The notes: a model not told the origin generated them from the letters alone. A stretch of DNA of 64,000 nucleotides from Gilliamella intestini (GCF_900094935.1 NZ_FMBA01000006.1:31110-95109), one strand, 5' to 3'; shown: positions 1 through 9,170, counted from the first letter of the stretch. Program-made: numbers and translations.

Positions 1-67
1 CATCATGAATGTAATAAGATTCACCATTAACTATTTTTTTTATTTGCTCAATTTCTAATGGAATCAT
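1..67 (-). CDS. murF: MurF, UDP-MurNAc-tripeptide--D-Ala-D-Ala ligase (5' end only)
   Basis: Only the first 22 codons lie in the window; the gene runs off the left edge. MurF adds the D-Ala-D-Ala dipeptide to the UDP-MurNAc-tripeptide made by MurE, in the cytoplasm. The visible N-terminus begins MIPLEIEQIKKIVNG, which resembles the start of enteric MurF. The ATG (67-65) overlaps the murE stop (66-64) as ATGA, which implies translational coupling and matches the murE-murF order of the dcw cluster. The call rests mainly on this position because so little of the protein is visible. Confidence 0.8.
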   Translation of the reverse strand, partial: MIPLEIEQIKKIVNGESYYIHD

Positions 68-1617
68 GATTGATTCTCTACTCCTAGAAGTTTTTTCACT
101 GTTTCTTGATCTGAATAGTGATATTTAGTTTTACCGACTATTTGATAGTCTTCATGCCCTTTGCCTGCAATTAAAATGACATCATTAGGCTTAGCCTGCT
201 TTAATGTTTGTGTAATAGCCTGCACTCTATTGGTAATTATGTGTACATTATCGGTGTGATATAAACCTTGTTGAATATCATGAATGATCTTCATTTCATC
301 TTCAGTGCGTGGATTATCATTAGTCAAAACAATTTTATCGGCAAATTGTTCTGCTATTTCAGCCATTAAAGGTCTTTTTCCAGTATCCCTATCGCCACCA
401 CATCCAAAAATCACCCATAAAGAACCTTTACAATGAATTCGACTAGCTTGCAAAGCTTTCTGTAACGCATCTGGAGTATGCGCATAATCAACAATAACCG
501 TTGAGCTATTTTTTACATGTAAAACCTCCATTCGTCCACAGATTGGAGTCAAAAAAGAAGCCATATTAACAACAGCAAAAAATGGGTAGTTCAATGTTAA
601 AAGTGTAGCTATAGCCAATAGCAAATTAGAAACATTAAATTCACCTAGCAATCGGCTATTAATAATGGCGTTTCCCCAACTTGACTCCATATGAATTTGG
701 GCACCTTTATCAAGATATTCGATCATTGATACACCAACGTAAGGTATATTTAACGCTTTGAGTCGACGTAATGATTTTGTTTGACATGATACAGCTGTCA
801 CTTGTGGAAGTTTTTCAATCCATCTTTTACCATATTTGTCATCATAATTAATAATTGATTTACCCGTAGTTAAAACTTGTTTTTCTTTTTCATCGGGACT
901 AAATAACGACCATTTTGCTTTTGCATATCTACTCATTGTTTTGTGATAATCAAGATGATCTCTACTTAAATTGGTAAATACAGTAGCAGCGCAATTTAGC
1001 CCTTTAACCCGATCCATCGCAAGCCCATGTGAAGAAATTTCCATCGTGACAGCTTTGACCTGTTTCTCTACAAATTCAGCTAATAAGGTTTGCACATCAA
1101 CCGCCGATAACGTTGTATTAACTGATGGCTCAAGTTCATTATAAATCCCATTACCAATAGTTCCCATTAATGCTGTTTTTTCATTCAATAATGTTAAACA
1201 TTGGGCAATAAGCTGACTAACAGTTGTTTTCCCATTGGTTCCTGTCACACCAATAACGGATAATTTTGTTGATGGGGAATAATAAAACTCATTAGCAATC
1301 AGAGATAAGCGTTGTGAAAGTTGGAAAACACTAATTTGTGGAATTATCGATTTATTTTCACGCTTAATATAGTCAATTTTTAAGTCATTTGATTTTCTAC
1401 TTGCTTCTACTAAGATAACAACCGCCCCCATTGAAATAGCTTGAGGAATAAATGCTCGACCATCAACTGTATGACCTTTAATTGCGATAAACACATCATT
1501 TTTTTTCACTTTACGACTATCTATACGCAAATGATTAAGTGGAAAATCATCTAATTTTAAATTACATCTTCCACCTAATAATTCAAATAATGTTTTAAAC
1601 GAGTTTGTTGCTAACAT
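64..1617 (-). CDS. murE: MurE, UDP-MurNAc-L-Ala-D-Glu:meso-DAP ligase
   Basis: Cytoplasmic Mur ligase that adds meso-diaminopimelate to UDP-MurNAc-L-Ala-D-Glu, the third step of peptidoglycan stem-peptide assembly. The ATP-binding motif GTNGKTT lies near residue 128, and DNPR, the meso-DAP recognition motif of Gram-negative MurE, lies near 436; GKGHEDYQ follows near the C-terminus. Length (517 aa) is slightly above E. coli MurE. The reading frame could also open two codons upstream at a GTG (1623). I chose the ATG at 1617 because an AGG ribosome-binding sequence is well spaced for it. It lies directly after ftsI and overlaps murF by ATGA. Confidence 0.96.
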   Translation of the reverse strand: MLATNSFKTLFELLGGRCNLKLDDFPLNHLRIDSRKVKKNDVFIAIKGHTVDGRAFIPQAISMGAVVILVEASRKSNDLKIDYIKRENKSIIPQISVFQLSQRLSLIANEFYYSPSTKLSVIGVTGTNGKTTVSQLIAQCLTLLNEKTALMGTIGNGIYNELEPSVNTTLSAVDVQTLLAEFVEKQVKAVTMEISSHGLAMDRVKGLNCAATVFTNLSRDHLDYHKTMSRYAKAKWSLFSPDEKEKQVLTTGKSIINYDDKYGKRWIEKLPQVTAVSCQTKSLRRLKALNIPYVGVSMIEYLDKGAQIHMESSWGNAIINSRLLGEFNVSNLLLAIATLLTLNYPFFAVVNMASFLTPICGRMEVLHVKNSSTVIVDYAHTPDALQKALQASRIHCKGSLWVIFGCGGDRDTGKRPLMAEIAEQFADKIVLTNDNPRTEDEMKIIHDIQQGLYHTDNVHIITNRVQAITQTLKQAKPNDVILIAGKGHEDYQIVGKTKYHYSDQETVKKLLGVENQS

Positions 1618-1626
1618 TTTCACCTA

Positions 1627-3408
1627 CTAATAAATAATCATTTGCCTATCAACTTGGCGATCAGGTTTTACATTCATCGTTCTAAGCACACCACCCATAA
1701 TGCGACTGAAAACAGGCGCAGAAACCGAACCACCATAATATTGTCCTGCTTTAGGGTTATCAATAACAACAACAAGTGAATACTTTGGCGCTGTTGCTGG
1801 AGCGATACCTGCGGTATAAGCTAAATATTGATTAACATACCGTCCACCAGATAATTTTTTCGCCGTTCCTGTTTTAACTCCAACACTATAACCAGGAACC
1901 GATGCTTTAGTTCCGCCACCGGTAACAGCTACAGCTTCCATTAATTGAACGACTGTTTTAGCATCTTTTTCAGAAACTACACGTTTACCCTTAACAGGTT
2001 CCGTAACTTTTAAAATTGATACAGGTCGGTAAATTCCATAACTACCGATGGTGGCATAAGCTCTTGCTAATTGTAATGGGGTAACACTTAATCCATACCC
2101 AAACGCAAATGTTGCTCGCTCAATATCAGCCCATTTTCTGGTTCTATCAGCTGCAATTGAACCACTAACTTCACCGCCTAAACCTAATTCCGTTGGTTGA
2201 CCTAATCCAAACCGGCTATAGAACTCTACCAGATCATCCTGCTGCATTTGCAAAGCGAGCTTACTTACGCCAACATTACTTGATTTTTCTAAGATACCAG
2301 CCAAATTTAATGTTTTTTGATATGACACATCTTTAATTTCATAGCGATTAACATAAAACGGTCTAGTATCGATAATAGTATTTAAATTAGCAATTTTTTT
2401 TTCTAAAGCAGCCATTACAACTAGCGGTTTAACCGTAGAGCCCGGTTCAAACGCATCAGTAACAGCTCTATTTCTCAATAAATTATAATCAATTGATGAA
2501 CGGTTATTAGGATTATAAGATGGACTGGTTGCCATCGCTAAAATCTCACCAGTATGTACATCAATCAATACAGCTGTTCCACTGTCAGCTTTGTTAAATT
2601 TAACTGCTTGACTAAGTTCACTATATACAAGTGATTGTAAACGCTCGTCTATACTTAATGTTAAGTCTGATGCCTTTTCGCTTTCTGTACGTTGCAATTC
2701 CTCAATTACACGACCTACTCGATCTCGGCGAACTATTCTTTGCCCTGCTTCACCAATTAACCATTGATTAAAGCTTTTTTCGATCCCCTCAGAACCTTTT
2801 TCTGTTCCATTTTCATCTATTTCTGTTAAACCTATTAATTGAGCAATATTTTCTGCCGCTGGATAGTAACGTTTAGATGTTTTTGCAAATGATATTCCGG
2901 GTAATTTCAACTTTTTCAGATAGTCAGATATTGTTGGCGTTACTTGCTTAGATAAATAAACAAATCTCATTGATGGGTTGTTTAATTTTTGTTCTAGCGT
3001 TGACATTGGAATATTTAACGTTTGAGCTAATCCTTGCCATCTAATATCATCCGCTTTAACCCCTCCTTTTTTTACAACAATTTTGGGATCGGCCCAAACG
3101 TCGAACATTGGCACACTTACTGCTAATGCACGACCGTTACGGTCGGTAATCATTGCTCTTGGTGCATCCATTTCTTGGTGACGAAGTGAACGTTTATTAC
3201 CTTCAGCAATAAGTTTATCAGGCTCAATAATTTGTAACAATGCCATTCGAACAATAAGGCAAATAATCGCAAAAATAATTAAACCATATATAATATAAAA
3301 ACGATTGGGTGTAAAAAATTTCTTTTTACTGTTATTCAACTTATTGGCTTTAGTTGTTTTAGTAGCCTTTTTTACTTTATTGTTTTTATATTTAGTGACA
3401 GGTTTCAT
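1627..3408 (-). CDS. ftsI: FtsI (PBP3), septal peptidoglycan transpeptidase
   Basis: Division-specific D,D-transpeptidase that cross-links septal peptidoglycan, anchored in the inner membrane with its catalytic domain in the periplasm. A lysine-rich cytoplasmic tail is followed by a single transmembrane segment near residues 37-58, then the PBP dimerisation domain and the transpeptidase domain. The three active-site motifs are present: STVK with Ser324, SSN at 376-378, and KTGT at 512-515. The start overlaps the ftsL stop (TAATG) and the stop lies just before murE, so the whole block reads as one operon. Length (593 aa) is normal for the family. Confidence 0.97.
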   Translation of the reverse strand: MKPVTKYKNNKVKKATKTTKANKLNNSKKKFFTPNRFYIIYGLIIFAIICLIVRMALLQIIEPDKLIAEGNKRSLRHQEMDAPRAMITDRNGRALAVSVPMFDVWADPKIVVKKGGVKADDIRWQGLAQTLNIPMSTLEQKLNNPSMRFVYLSKQVTPTISDYLKKLKLPGISFAKTSKRYYPAAENIAQLIGLTEIDENGTEKGSEGIEKSFNQWLIGEAGQRIVRRDRVGRVIEELQRTESEKASDLTLSIDERLQSLVYSELSQAVKFNKADSGTAVLIDVHTGEILAMATSPSYNPNNRSSIDYNLLRNRAVTDAFEPGSTVKPLVVMAALEKKIANLNTIIDTRPFYVNRYEIKDVSYQKTLNLAGILEKSSNVGVSKLALQMQQDDLVEFYSRFGLGQPTELGLGGEVSGSIAADRTRKWADIERATFAFGYGLSVTPLQLARAYATIGSYGIYRPVSILKVTEPVKGKRVVSEKDAKTVVQLMEAVAVTGGGTKASVPGYSVGVKTGTAKKLSGGRYVNQYLAYTAGIAPATAPKYSLVVVIDNPKAGQYYGGSVSAPVFSRIMGGVLRTMNVKPDRQVDRQMIIY

Positions 3409-3791
3409 TATTTACTCTTTATCACAATAACTGTTTCATTTTGCGGTGTGACATAAGACATACCTAATTGATTCTTAGCTCTTTCTTCCACTCGTTTGGG
3501 ATCGGCTAAGACATTTTCTTCAATAACTAGATTCCGCCATTCGCTTTCTAATACATCTTGTTCTAATAAAAGTTGCTCACGCTCAAATAACTGCTTACGA
3601 ACCTGCTGAGTTGTTATTAATACCGCACCAGCAGACATAACAATCATTACAAGTAATAATAATGAAAGTTTTTGATGACCAAATAAATCACTAATAATTA
3701 AGCCACATAAACTTCTACTTGGCCTTTTTTGAATCTCTTTATCAATATAGGTGTTATTTTGAAAATTATCATTGTATTGGTTGCTATTCAT
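3408..3791 (-). CDS. ftsL: FtsL, divisome membrane protein
   Basis: Small bitopic protein of the FtsQLB complex, which activates FtsWI at the septum. A charged cytoplasmic tail of about 45 residues is followed by one transmembrane helix near residues 46-66 ([20 protein letters not shown]) and a periplasmic coiled-coil rich in Gln, Glu and Leu. The C-terminal ENQLGM-like ending is seen as KNQLGMSYV. The gene overlaps the end of rsmH by 8 bp and touches ftsI by TAATG. FtsL sequences diverge strongly, so position in the operon is a large part of the evidence. Confidence 0.92.
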   Translation of the reverse strand: MNSNQYNDNFQNNTYIDKEIQKRPSRSLCGLIISDLFGHQKLSLLLLVMIVMSAGAVLITTQQVRKQLFEREQLLLEQDVLESEWRNLVIEENVLADPKRVEERAKNQLGMSYVTPQNETVIVIKSK

Positions 3792-4722
3792 TTTTCCTTT
3801 CTGCTACCCTTAATATTGCACTTCGAGAGCGCGGGTTATTTTTGATTTCAATAGTATTTGGCTTGATTTTACTAATAGATTTTAATTTAGCACTACCATA
3901 TTGTTTAATTTGCTGCTCTGTTAGTGGTAATCGAGCAGGTAAATTAGGACCTTTACTATGCTTACCAATAAATTGCTTTACAATTCTATCTTCTAGTGAA
4001 TGAAAGCTGATAACCGCTAATCTTCCTTGACCTGCAAGTACGGATAAACTGCTATTTAGTGCTTGCTCAACTTCTTCCAATTCGCTATTAATATAAATAC
4101 GAATAGCCTGAAAACTACGTGTAGCAGGGTGCTTATTTTTATCTTTTCTTGGTGTTGCTCTTTCAATTAAATTAGCCAACTCTAAAGTACGGGTGATTGG
4201 CGAAACTTTATTTTGCTCCACGATCGATCGAGCAATACGTTTGGCAAATTTTTCTTCACCAAATGTTTTTAACACCCATGAAATATCATCTTCATCACTG
4301 CTAAGTAACCATTCGCTTGCTGTTAAACCTTTATGGTTATTCATGCGCATATCAAGCGGTCCATCTCGCATAAAAGAAAACCCTCTTTCAGGATCATCAA
4401 GTTGTGGGGATGAAACACCAAGATCTAACAAAAGTCCATCAATCTTACCTAATAGTTCAAAATTATTAATATATTGGTAAATATTTGAAAATTCGCCCCT
4501 AATAAAAGTAAATCGAGGATCTGTTATTTGTAAAGCAACTTGCTCAGCACGCTCATCACGATCAATCGCAATTAATCGACCTTGTGGACCAAGTTGTTCA
4601 AGTATTAAACGAGAATGACCGCCTCGCCCAAAGGTACCATCAACATAAATGCCATCTTTTTTTATATTTAGTGCGTTTACAGCTTCGTTTAATAAAACCG
4701 TTTTGTGTTGGTAATCCATCAA
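3784..4722 (-). CDS. rsmH: RsmH (MraW), 16S rRNA m4C1402 methyltransferase
   Basis: AdoMet-dependent methyltransferase that makes the N4 methylation of C1402 in the decoding centre of 16S rRNA. The glycine-rich AdoMet motif [13 protein letters not shown] lies near residues 27-39, followed by [22 protein letters not shown] and [10 protein letters not shown] are both diagnostic of the family. Length (312 aa) is typical. It sits between mraZ (13-bp gap) and ftsL (8-bp overlap), the standard dcw order. Confidence 0.97.
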   Translation of the reverse strand: MMDYQHKTVLLNEAVNALNIKKDGIYVDGTFGRGGHSRLILEQLGPQGRLIAIDRDERAEQVALQITDPRFTFIRGEFSNIYQYINNFELLGKIDGLLLDLGVSSPQLDDPERGFSFMRDGPLDMRMNNHKGLTASEWLLSSDEDDISWVLKTFGEEKFAKRIARSIVEQNKVSPITRTLELANLIERATPRKDKNKHPATRSFQAIRIYINSELEEVEQALNSSLSVLAGQGRLAVISFHSLEDRIVKQFIGKHSKGPNLPARLPLTEQQIKQYGSAKLKSISKIKPNTIEIKNNPRSRSAILRVAERKNE

Positions 4723-4735
4723 TCTTTTACTCTTA

Positions 4736-5182
4736 TTAAATAGTTAAATTTTTTAAATTATCTGATAAGTTTTCAATATCCGTTGGTAATGCGGCAATAT
4801 CGTCTTTAATTTGTTGATACCAAATTACCTCATCCCAAATTTCGAATTTATTAGATTGACCAACAAACATTGTATTTTTTTCTAATTTAGCATAAGTACG
4901 TAACGTAGGTGGTAATAAAATTCGACCTGAATTATCCATTAAACACTCAGTTGCATAACCCAATAATAGTCTCTTAATTCTACGTTCAGCTTCTACAATC
5001 GTTGATAATGTCGCAAGTTGCTGCTCTATACATTTCCATTCAGATAAAGAGTAGAGAGTTAAGCAAGGATGGTATAAACCAATTGTGCAAACCATACCTT
5101 CAGATAAAGATTCACGGTAGCGAGTAGGAATAGCTAACCGCCCTTTATTATCTAAATTGATTGAAATTGCACCACTAAACAT
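4736..5182 (-). CDS. mraZ: MraZ, transcriptional regulator of the dcw cluster
   Basis: DNA-binding protein of the AbrB-like fold that represses its own operon; enteric MraZ is about 152 aa and this one is 148. Two SpoVT/AbrB-like repeats are visible, the first with [13 protein letters not shown] near residues 11-23 and the second with [13 protein letters not shown] around residues 82-94. It is the first gene of the minus-strand cluster. Four GTGG-type boxes at exact 10-bp spacing lie 77-111 bp upstream, as expected for autoregulation. No clear Shine-Dalgarno sequence precedes the ATG. Confidence 0.96.
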   Translation of the reverse strand: MFSGAISINLDNKGRLAIPTRYRESLSEGMVCTIGLYHPCLTLYSLSEWKCIEQQLATLSTIVEAERRIKRLLLGYATECLMDNSGRILLPPTLRTYAKLEKNTMFVGQSNKFEIWDEVIWYQQIKDDIAALPTDIENLSDNLKNLTI

Positions 5183-5258
5183 AAAAGAATTGTTATTTAT
5201 AAATTTTTTGTCATTTTTTAATTAAAAAAATCAAAGTGTTAATTAAAAGTTCATTTTC

Positions 5259-5293
5259 ACCACTTACTCCCACTTTTTACCACAAAATCTCAC
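5259..5293 (-). promoter_or_regulatory. MraZ operator: four direct repeats
   Basis: Read on the minus strand, the boxes are GTGAG, GTGGT, GTGGG and GTGGT, beginning every 10 bp (5289-5293, 5279-5283, 5269-5273, 5259-5263) and separated by 5-bp AT-rich spacers. This is the known MraZ-box arrangement: TGGG-type direct repeats on one face of the helix, in front of mraZ. The boxes lie upstream of mraZ codon 1. A promoter between them and the gene is likely but not clear enough to place. Confidence 0.85.
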
Positions 5294-5388
5294 AAAATAA
5301 TAGGTTGTTAATTAATTATTTATAATACATTGATTTTATTACCAAAATAAACAAAGTCTATAATAAAGTATAGCAGAGGGAATATATA

Positions 5389-5880
5389 AAAATTCCTCGT
5401 GTTGTTTACAGTAATTTGAGAAATGGCTGTAATAAATATTCATAAAAAAACAAAATTAACGCTCTATCACAAATAAACGATAGAGCGCTGATATCATAAA
5501 GAAAATAACCGTTACTAATTTGGCTAGGCGCGTTATGGTTTCCCGACCATTTATAGCGTACTAAATAAAGCCCAATTAGAGTTTTTGTCTTTTTAAGTAG
5601 TAAAAATGAATGTTATAAAACCATCAGTTAGGGTATTAACTATCTGGTTAAATTCGAAAAATCTATTGAAAATAAATTAAGACGGTAAGCTAAAGGCGAT
5701 AACAAAACCTCTCTGAGCGAAATACTACAGGTTGATACTAAAGGTTTACCTTTACTTAAAAATCAAACTAAACGGCAAATTAGAGAATATTTATTTTTAA
5801 GTAACATAATGATTTTTTTATTTTTTTACATAAACGTGGTGCGTTCCTGAAACTTTTTGACAAAATGGAGCAGCTTTTAT
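5389..5880 (+). mobile_element. Degenerate IS481-type element remnant
   Basis: This gene-free stretch between mraZ and 5957 holds the debris of a transposase gene full of stops. From 5430 onward it matches, with many substitutions, the reverse complement of 40740-41115 and parts of 63860-64000. The shared stretches include a GATATCATAAAGAAAA segment and a block around 5650-5800 whose translation suggests LHVDTKxLPLLKNQTK, typical of the start of an IS481 DDE core. At 5392-5425 there is a short match to the other end of the element (GTTGTTTACA), in the opposite orientation. The block ends in repeat R1 (5824-5868). No open gene was found here. Confidence 0.6.
5824..5868 (+). repeat. R1 interspersed repeat, copy A
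   Basis: About 45 bp containing TTCCTGAAACTTTTTGACAA. It is embedded at the 3' end of the IS481-type remnant and followed by TTGTTTAGATAAAC. The same junction occurs in the remnants at 40690 and 63815, both inverted relative to this copy. Confidence 0.7.
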
Positions 5881-5956
5881 TTGTTTAGATAAACAGCGTA
5901 TCAGAATCGACCCTGTAAATAAATTTGTGTATTTACAGGATCAACATTAAAAGTAT

Positions 5957-6286
5957 TTATTTAAACGAATAGGTTTTCGTACCTTTATTTGTTGCAACTT
6001 TAACTTCAAGAACTGAACATCCAATAATTGGTGTTACCCGTACACGTTGCCCGTATTTTAGTGTAACTCTATACTCTCTAGGTGACGTACCTATTCTACA
6101 ATTTCCTTTATTGATTGTTACGCCCTTTATTGCAACCGAATTTTCCATAGAGGTAATATAAACATGTTGGCTATACATTCCAGCTAAGCTATTGTAGTAG
6201 TTTTGAACATTCACTTTTAATTGAACAGCAAAAGAATTGAATGTACTTCCAACTAATATTAGCAGTAATAATATCTTTTTCATCAT
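5957..6286 (-). CDS. Small predicted secreted protein (109 aa), unknown function
   Basis: I do not recognise a family. Residues 1-20 form a clear Sec signal peptide (MMKKILLLLILVGSTFNSFA), so the mature protein of about 89 residues should be periplasmic or secreted. The mature part is basic and beta-rich and has two cysteines, near residues 63 and 89, that could form a disulfide. It is the last gene of a four-gene minus-strand operon, 15 bp after the small membrane gene. The first or second Met may be the start; a GAAGAG sequence lies upstream of both. Confidence 0.7.
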   Translation of the reverse strand: MMKKILLLLILVGSTFNSFAVQLKVNVQNYYNSLAGMYSQHVYITSMENSVAIKGVTINKGNCRIGTSPREYRVTLKYGQRVRVTPIIGCSVLEVKVATNKGTKTYSFK

Positions 6287-6301
6287 TGTTTTCTCTTCAT
6301 T

Positions 6302-6511
6302 TTATTTATAGATAGATTTAATAACGTTACTAATTGTGCCACCAATAGCAGCCAATACAACAAAACTAGTTATTACTCTAGCCGCTATATTTTGGTTTGT
6401 TGATAATGCATATTCATTGCATTTTTTCCCTACAACTTTTTGAGCTTCATAAATAGAAGAAACGGTTAATATAAGTCCAGAGGTAATACTAATAATTCTA
6501 AAAATAGGCAT
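6302..6511 (-). CDS. Small membrane protein (69 aa), unknown function
   Basis: Two hydrophobic segments, near residues 4-20 and 46-65, flank a short polar stretch with one cysteine (KKCNEYAL). This suggests a hairpin inner-membrane protein. A good GGGG-type ribosome-binding sequence lies upstream of the ATG. It follows the WYL regulator by 11 bp and precedes the secreted protein by 15 bp. No homologue is recognised; the tight operon placement is the main reason to call it real. Confidence 0.6.
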   Translation of the reverse strand: MPIFRIISITSGLILTVSSIYEAQKVVGKKCNEYALSTNQNIAARVITSFVVLAAIGGTISNVIKSIYK

Positions 6512-6522
6512 TTCTATCCCCT

Positions 6523-7221
6523 TTAAATGTTATGTTTGTTAATTTTGTGAAGAATCTTAGTTGTATAATTAGGAAGTGATTGTATAAAATCATCTTCCTG
6601 AATTGTTTCAGAAATATTCAAATCAATCTTAAAAGAAGCCTCAATTTTTTTTATTTCTTTAATAACGTCATACGCTATAACAAGGATATGTTTCTCTAAT
6701 TCTCCTACTAAATACCAATGACGTTTAAAATGAATAAGTTGATAAGGAGCGAAGTTATTACATACTTCATTATTCGTTTTTATTGTAATTAACGTTCTAT
6801 CAATGATAGATTGAATAATAGTAAGAAAAGGTCCATACATACTAGGTTGATCATCTAACGAATCAGTATAAATAATACAAGGTGAATGATTTTTATTTGA
6901 AAGTAGAATATCAATAAACTTATGATCAAAAGCATGTTTAGGGAATAATTTATCAATATCAATTATTCGACTAAAATGTAATATTTCTCTATAAGTTTTT
7001 AATGAACCTGCAGAATACTTAGATAATTTAAAATATCCTTTTTTAACGTCTTTAATTTCTATATCAGGAATCATCTTTATGCGGTCATTAAAATCTCTAC
7101 GTATTGTTCGTTTAGAGACGTTAAATTCATGAGCTAAATCTGTTACTGAAAGTGTTTCCCCAAGAAATAAACGCACTAATATCGTATAAATTCTCATACA
7201 TAATGGATCATGTTCAGACAT
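6523..7221 (-). CDS. HTH/WYL-domain transcriptional regulator
   Basis: Predicted DNA-binding regulator of 232 aa. The N-terminus has a DeoR-type winged helix-turn-helix near residues 22-48 (LSVTDLAHEFNVSKRTIRRD). The C-terminal half carries a WYL-type ligand-sensing domain with PYQLIHFKRHWYLVGE around residues 155-175. WYL proteins often control defence or stress loci and sense nucleotides or nucleic-acid fragments; the ligand here is unknown. I chose the ATG at 7221. The longer frame would start with TTG at 7248, and the shorter start has the AGGGAA sequence upstream. It lies 24 bp after the UPF0174 gene and probably controls this operon. Confidence 0.8.
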   Translation of the reverse strand: MSEHDPLCMRIYTILVRLFLGETLSVTDLAHEFNVSKRTIRRDFNDRIKMIPDIEIKDVKKGYFKLSKYSAGSLKTYREILHFSRIIDIDKLFPKHAFDHKFIDILLSNKNHSPCIIYTDSLDDQPSMYGPFLTIIQSIIDRTLITIKTNNEVCNNFAPYQLIHFKRHWYLVGELEKHILVIAYDVIKEIKKIEASFKIDLNISETIQEDDFIQSLPNYTTKILHKINKHNI

Positions 7222-7244
7222 GTTATATTCCCTAAATTTGTGCC

Positions 7245-7994
7245 TCAATTCTTATTAATAATTTCCTTATTTAGATACTTTTGTCGCATATATGCGACAA
7301 TTACACATGCAGGAACTGTGACCCTAAAAGCAGGAGAAGCAAAATCACTTGCTAGCCAAGATGCAGTTATTCCCCAACCTATTGGACCTGCTAAAATGCT
7401 CATTGCTGTGGTTAATGAAGTATAAACAAAAAAAGGAACCTTCATACCAATTTGCCTTAGTACCATAGCAAGAGTACGAGTAGCAAAAGTATAGGCAGCA
7501 AAACCGGAAAGATTAATAGCAGATTGAATCGACATCAAAATTAACTCAGGAGTAGGATTCATTAAATCCATTTGCATATCTTTTGATACTTGATTTAGTT
7601 GTTCTGTTGTCATTTCTTTTAATGACTCTTCTAGAATTTTTAAAAGCAAATTCATTTCAATAACTTCTATTGAAGAATTTTTATTAAAATTCACTTTTTT
7701 CTTTTCACAAACATCTATTAAAATCTCACGATAAGAAACACCTTTCCCCCCTCTAAATAGTTTTGTGACAAATGTATTAGCTCCATAGGTTTGTAGCTCA
7801 GCAGCAATACTTTCCCAATATCGGTTATGATTGGGATAATGTCTTTTATACATCTCACATCCCGTTAATTCTTCTGTATATCGAGGTCTATTATCAGCAG
7901 GATCAACGGTTAAAATAGAAACCAACAATTCTAAATCGTCATTGCTACAGTGTTTTAAAAAAGCAAGATCTGTGTCAGAACGGTAAATAGCCAT
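7245..7994 (-). CDS. UPF0174 (YaaW-type) protein with DUF3944-like N-terminus
   Basis: The 249-aa protein resembles E. coli YaaW (UPF0174). The N-terminal YRSDTDLAFLKHCSNDDLELL matches the DUF3944-like motif, followed by YWESIAAELQTYGANT and the family phrase FRGGKGVSYREILIDVC. The C-terminal third is hydrophobic (near residues 165-235) and ends with FRVTVPACVIVAYMRQK, similar to the YaaW ending. The molecular function of the family is unknown. The frame opens upstream at 8102, but GAGGAG just before the ATG at 7994 fixes the start there. It is the first gene of a four-gene operon with a WYL regulator. Confidence 0.85.
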   Translation of the reverse strand: MAIYRSDTDLAFLKHCSNDDLELLVSILTVDPADNRPRYTEELTGCEMYKRHYPNHNRYWESIAAELQTYGANTFVTKLFRGGKGVSYREILIDVCEKKKVNFNKNSSIEVIEMNLLLKILEESLKEMTTEQLNQVSKDMQMDLMNPTPELILMSIQSAINLSGFAAYTFATRTLAMVLRQIGMKVPFFVYTSLTTAMSILAGPIGWGITASWLASDFASPAFRVTVPACVIVAYMRQKYLNKEIINKN

Positions 7995-8317
7995 TTTTAT
8001 CTCCTCAATATTGATATAATAAATATTCAGGGATAATTTAATGGATGTTATGGACAGGTTATGACCATTGTTAAAAATAATTAAAAATTTTTTTATTTCC
8101 AAAATAACAATAAAACATAAAATGTATTATGTTGATTTTTAATAAAATTTATCAATAATGAAAAAGTGAGAATATCAGCATTTCAATATAATTAATACTG
8201 AAATAAAGAAACACAAAAAAGACATGCTTTAGATAAAATAGTGCTAAAATCCTTTCAAAGCTGACTAGTTTTAACAAAGTGTAAATAAGAGAAATAGCCT
8301 ATCGTTCAAAAACAAGA
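7995..8317. other. Gene-free promoter region of the UPF0174 operon
   Basis: About 320 bp of very AT-rich sequence with no credible gene. It should contain the promoter of the minus-strand operon. Apart from the direct repeat at 8047-8068 I see no clear signals. The right end grades into the transposase remnant. Confidence 0.5.
8047..8068. promoter_or_regulatory. Candidate operator: GTTATG direct repeat, one helical turn apart
   Basis: Two copies of GTTATG (8047-8052 and 8058-8063), with similar flanks (GGAC and ACCA), start 11 bp apart. They lie about 55-75 bp upstream of the UPF0174 start, a natural place for the adjacent WYL regulator to bind. This is inference from position and periodicity only. 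Confidence 0.3.
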
Positions 8318-8802
8318 ATGGAATTGTTGCTTTGCAAACAGGGCTATTTGATAAGTGATAATTTATTTATTGGCATTGATGATTTTTCATGTGAGCTTTA
8401 TGCCGGTATTTACCCTGATAAATCCCAATTTAGTGCAGCACAATTTTTACAAAACGATGTGTTAGCCCAGTGTCCTTATACCACTACATGTATTTATTCC
8501 GATAATGGACGTGAATATCAAGGCGCCAGTGAACACCTATTTGTTAAAACGTGCCATAGCCATCGTATTAATCAAAAATTCACCAAGCTCACCCTGCCCA
8601 CAAACGAATGGGAAAGCCGAAAGAGTGATATGAACTTTGAATTGCGATGTACATAATCAGCATATATTTAACGATTCAAAAGATAGAAAACAAAAACTGA
8701 AACGCTTTATTAATTTTTATAATACTGTTAAACCACATAAAGCGATTTTTGGAAAAACGCCTTATGAGTTTTTAGAGGATTATTTTAACCATGAAGTGTA
8801 AA
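8318..8802 (+). pseudogene. IS481-family DDE transposase fragment, frameshifted
   Basis: The C-terminal part of a DDE integrase-core transposase. Open sequence from 8318 gives LFIGIDDFSCELYAGIYPDK (first catalytic Asp region) and YSDNGREYQG (second catalytic Asp region), typical of IS481. Near 8640 the frame shifts. The continuation in another frame reads KRFINFYNTVKPHKAIFGKT up to a stop at about 8802, the usual C-terminus of this family. There is no N-terminal HTH part, so the gene is dead. The ATG at 8318 is only where the frame happens to open. The tail GTAAACAACTCG...TTTTCCTACAT recurs at 9065-9091 and, inverted, at 40384 and 43204. Confidence 0.8.
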
Positions 8803-9007
8803 CAACTCGGCGTTTTCCTACATACGTAAGCTGTACTATTGGCTATTTACTCAACTATTTGCTTTTTCAGGTAAATATTTTTGTAAAAAATATTCAGGAG
8901 TCTATACCGTCTGGAGATTAAAAAAATAATAATATTGAGGCAAAATTTGAATTAAGGTTTGGCATTATCGCAAATATTCAACAAGTTAAAGAATTGAAAA
9001 CAAATAT

Positions 9008-9091
9008 TAAGCCATTTTGGGAAAAACGGGTTATGCCCGTTCTAAGAATTATTTAATCATGAAATGTAAACAACTCGATGTTTTCCTACAT
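9008..9091 (+). mobile_element. Second copy of the IS481-type 3' end
   Basis: This segment aligns with 8735-8822, the transposase C-terminus plus element end. It has GGGAAAAACGGGTTATG against GGAAAAACGCCTTATG, and the near-identical terminal AACAACTCGATGTTTTCCTA. Together with 8318-8822 it suggests two insertions of the same element side by side. The region 8823-9007 between them holds no gene I can support. Confidence 0.6.
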
Positions 9092-9170
9092 GTTGTATCG
9101 CTAGATTATTTTTAACTGAACTATCGGTCTGGAAAGCCTGTGTTTCTTGATGCTATAGCGAATAAAAATG

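Noticed and set aside
3719..4480. Open frames on the plus strand across rsmH and ftsL
   Set aside because: They are antisense shadows of strongly conserved minus-strand genes and show no recognisable protein features.
8930..9057. A short open stretch reading NIEAKFELRFGIIANIQQV and on
   Set aside because: It has no start signal, lies between two IS ends and cannot be matched to a family; it is probably chance or decayed transposon DNA.
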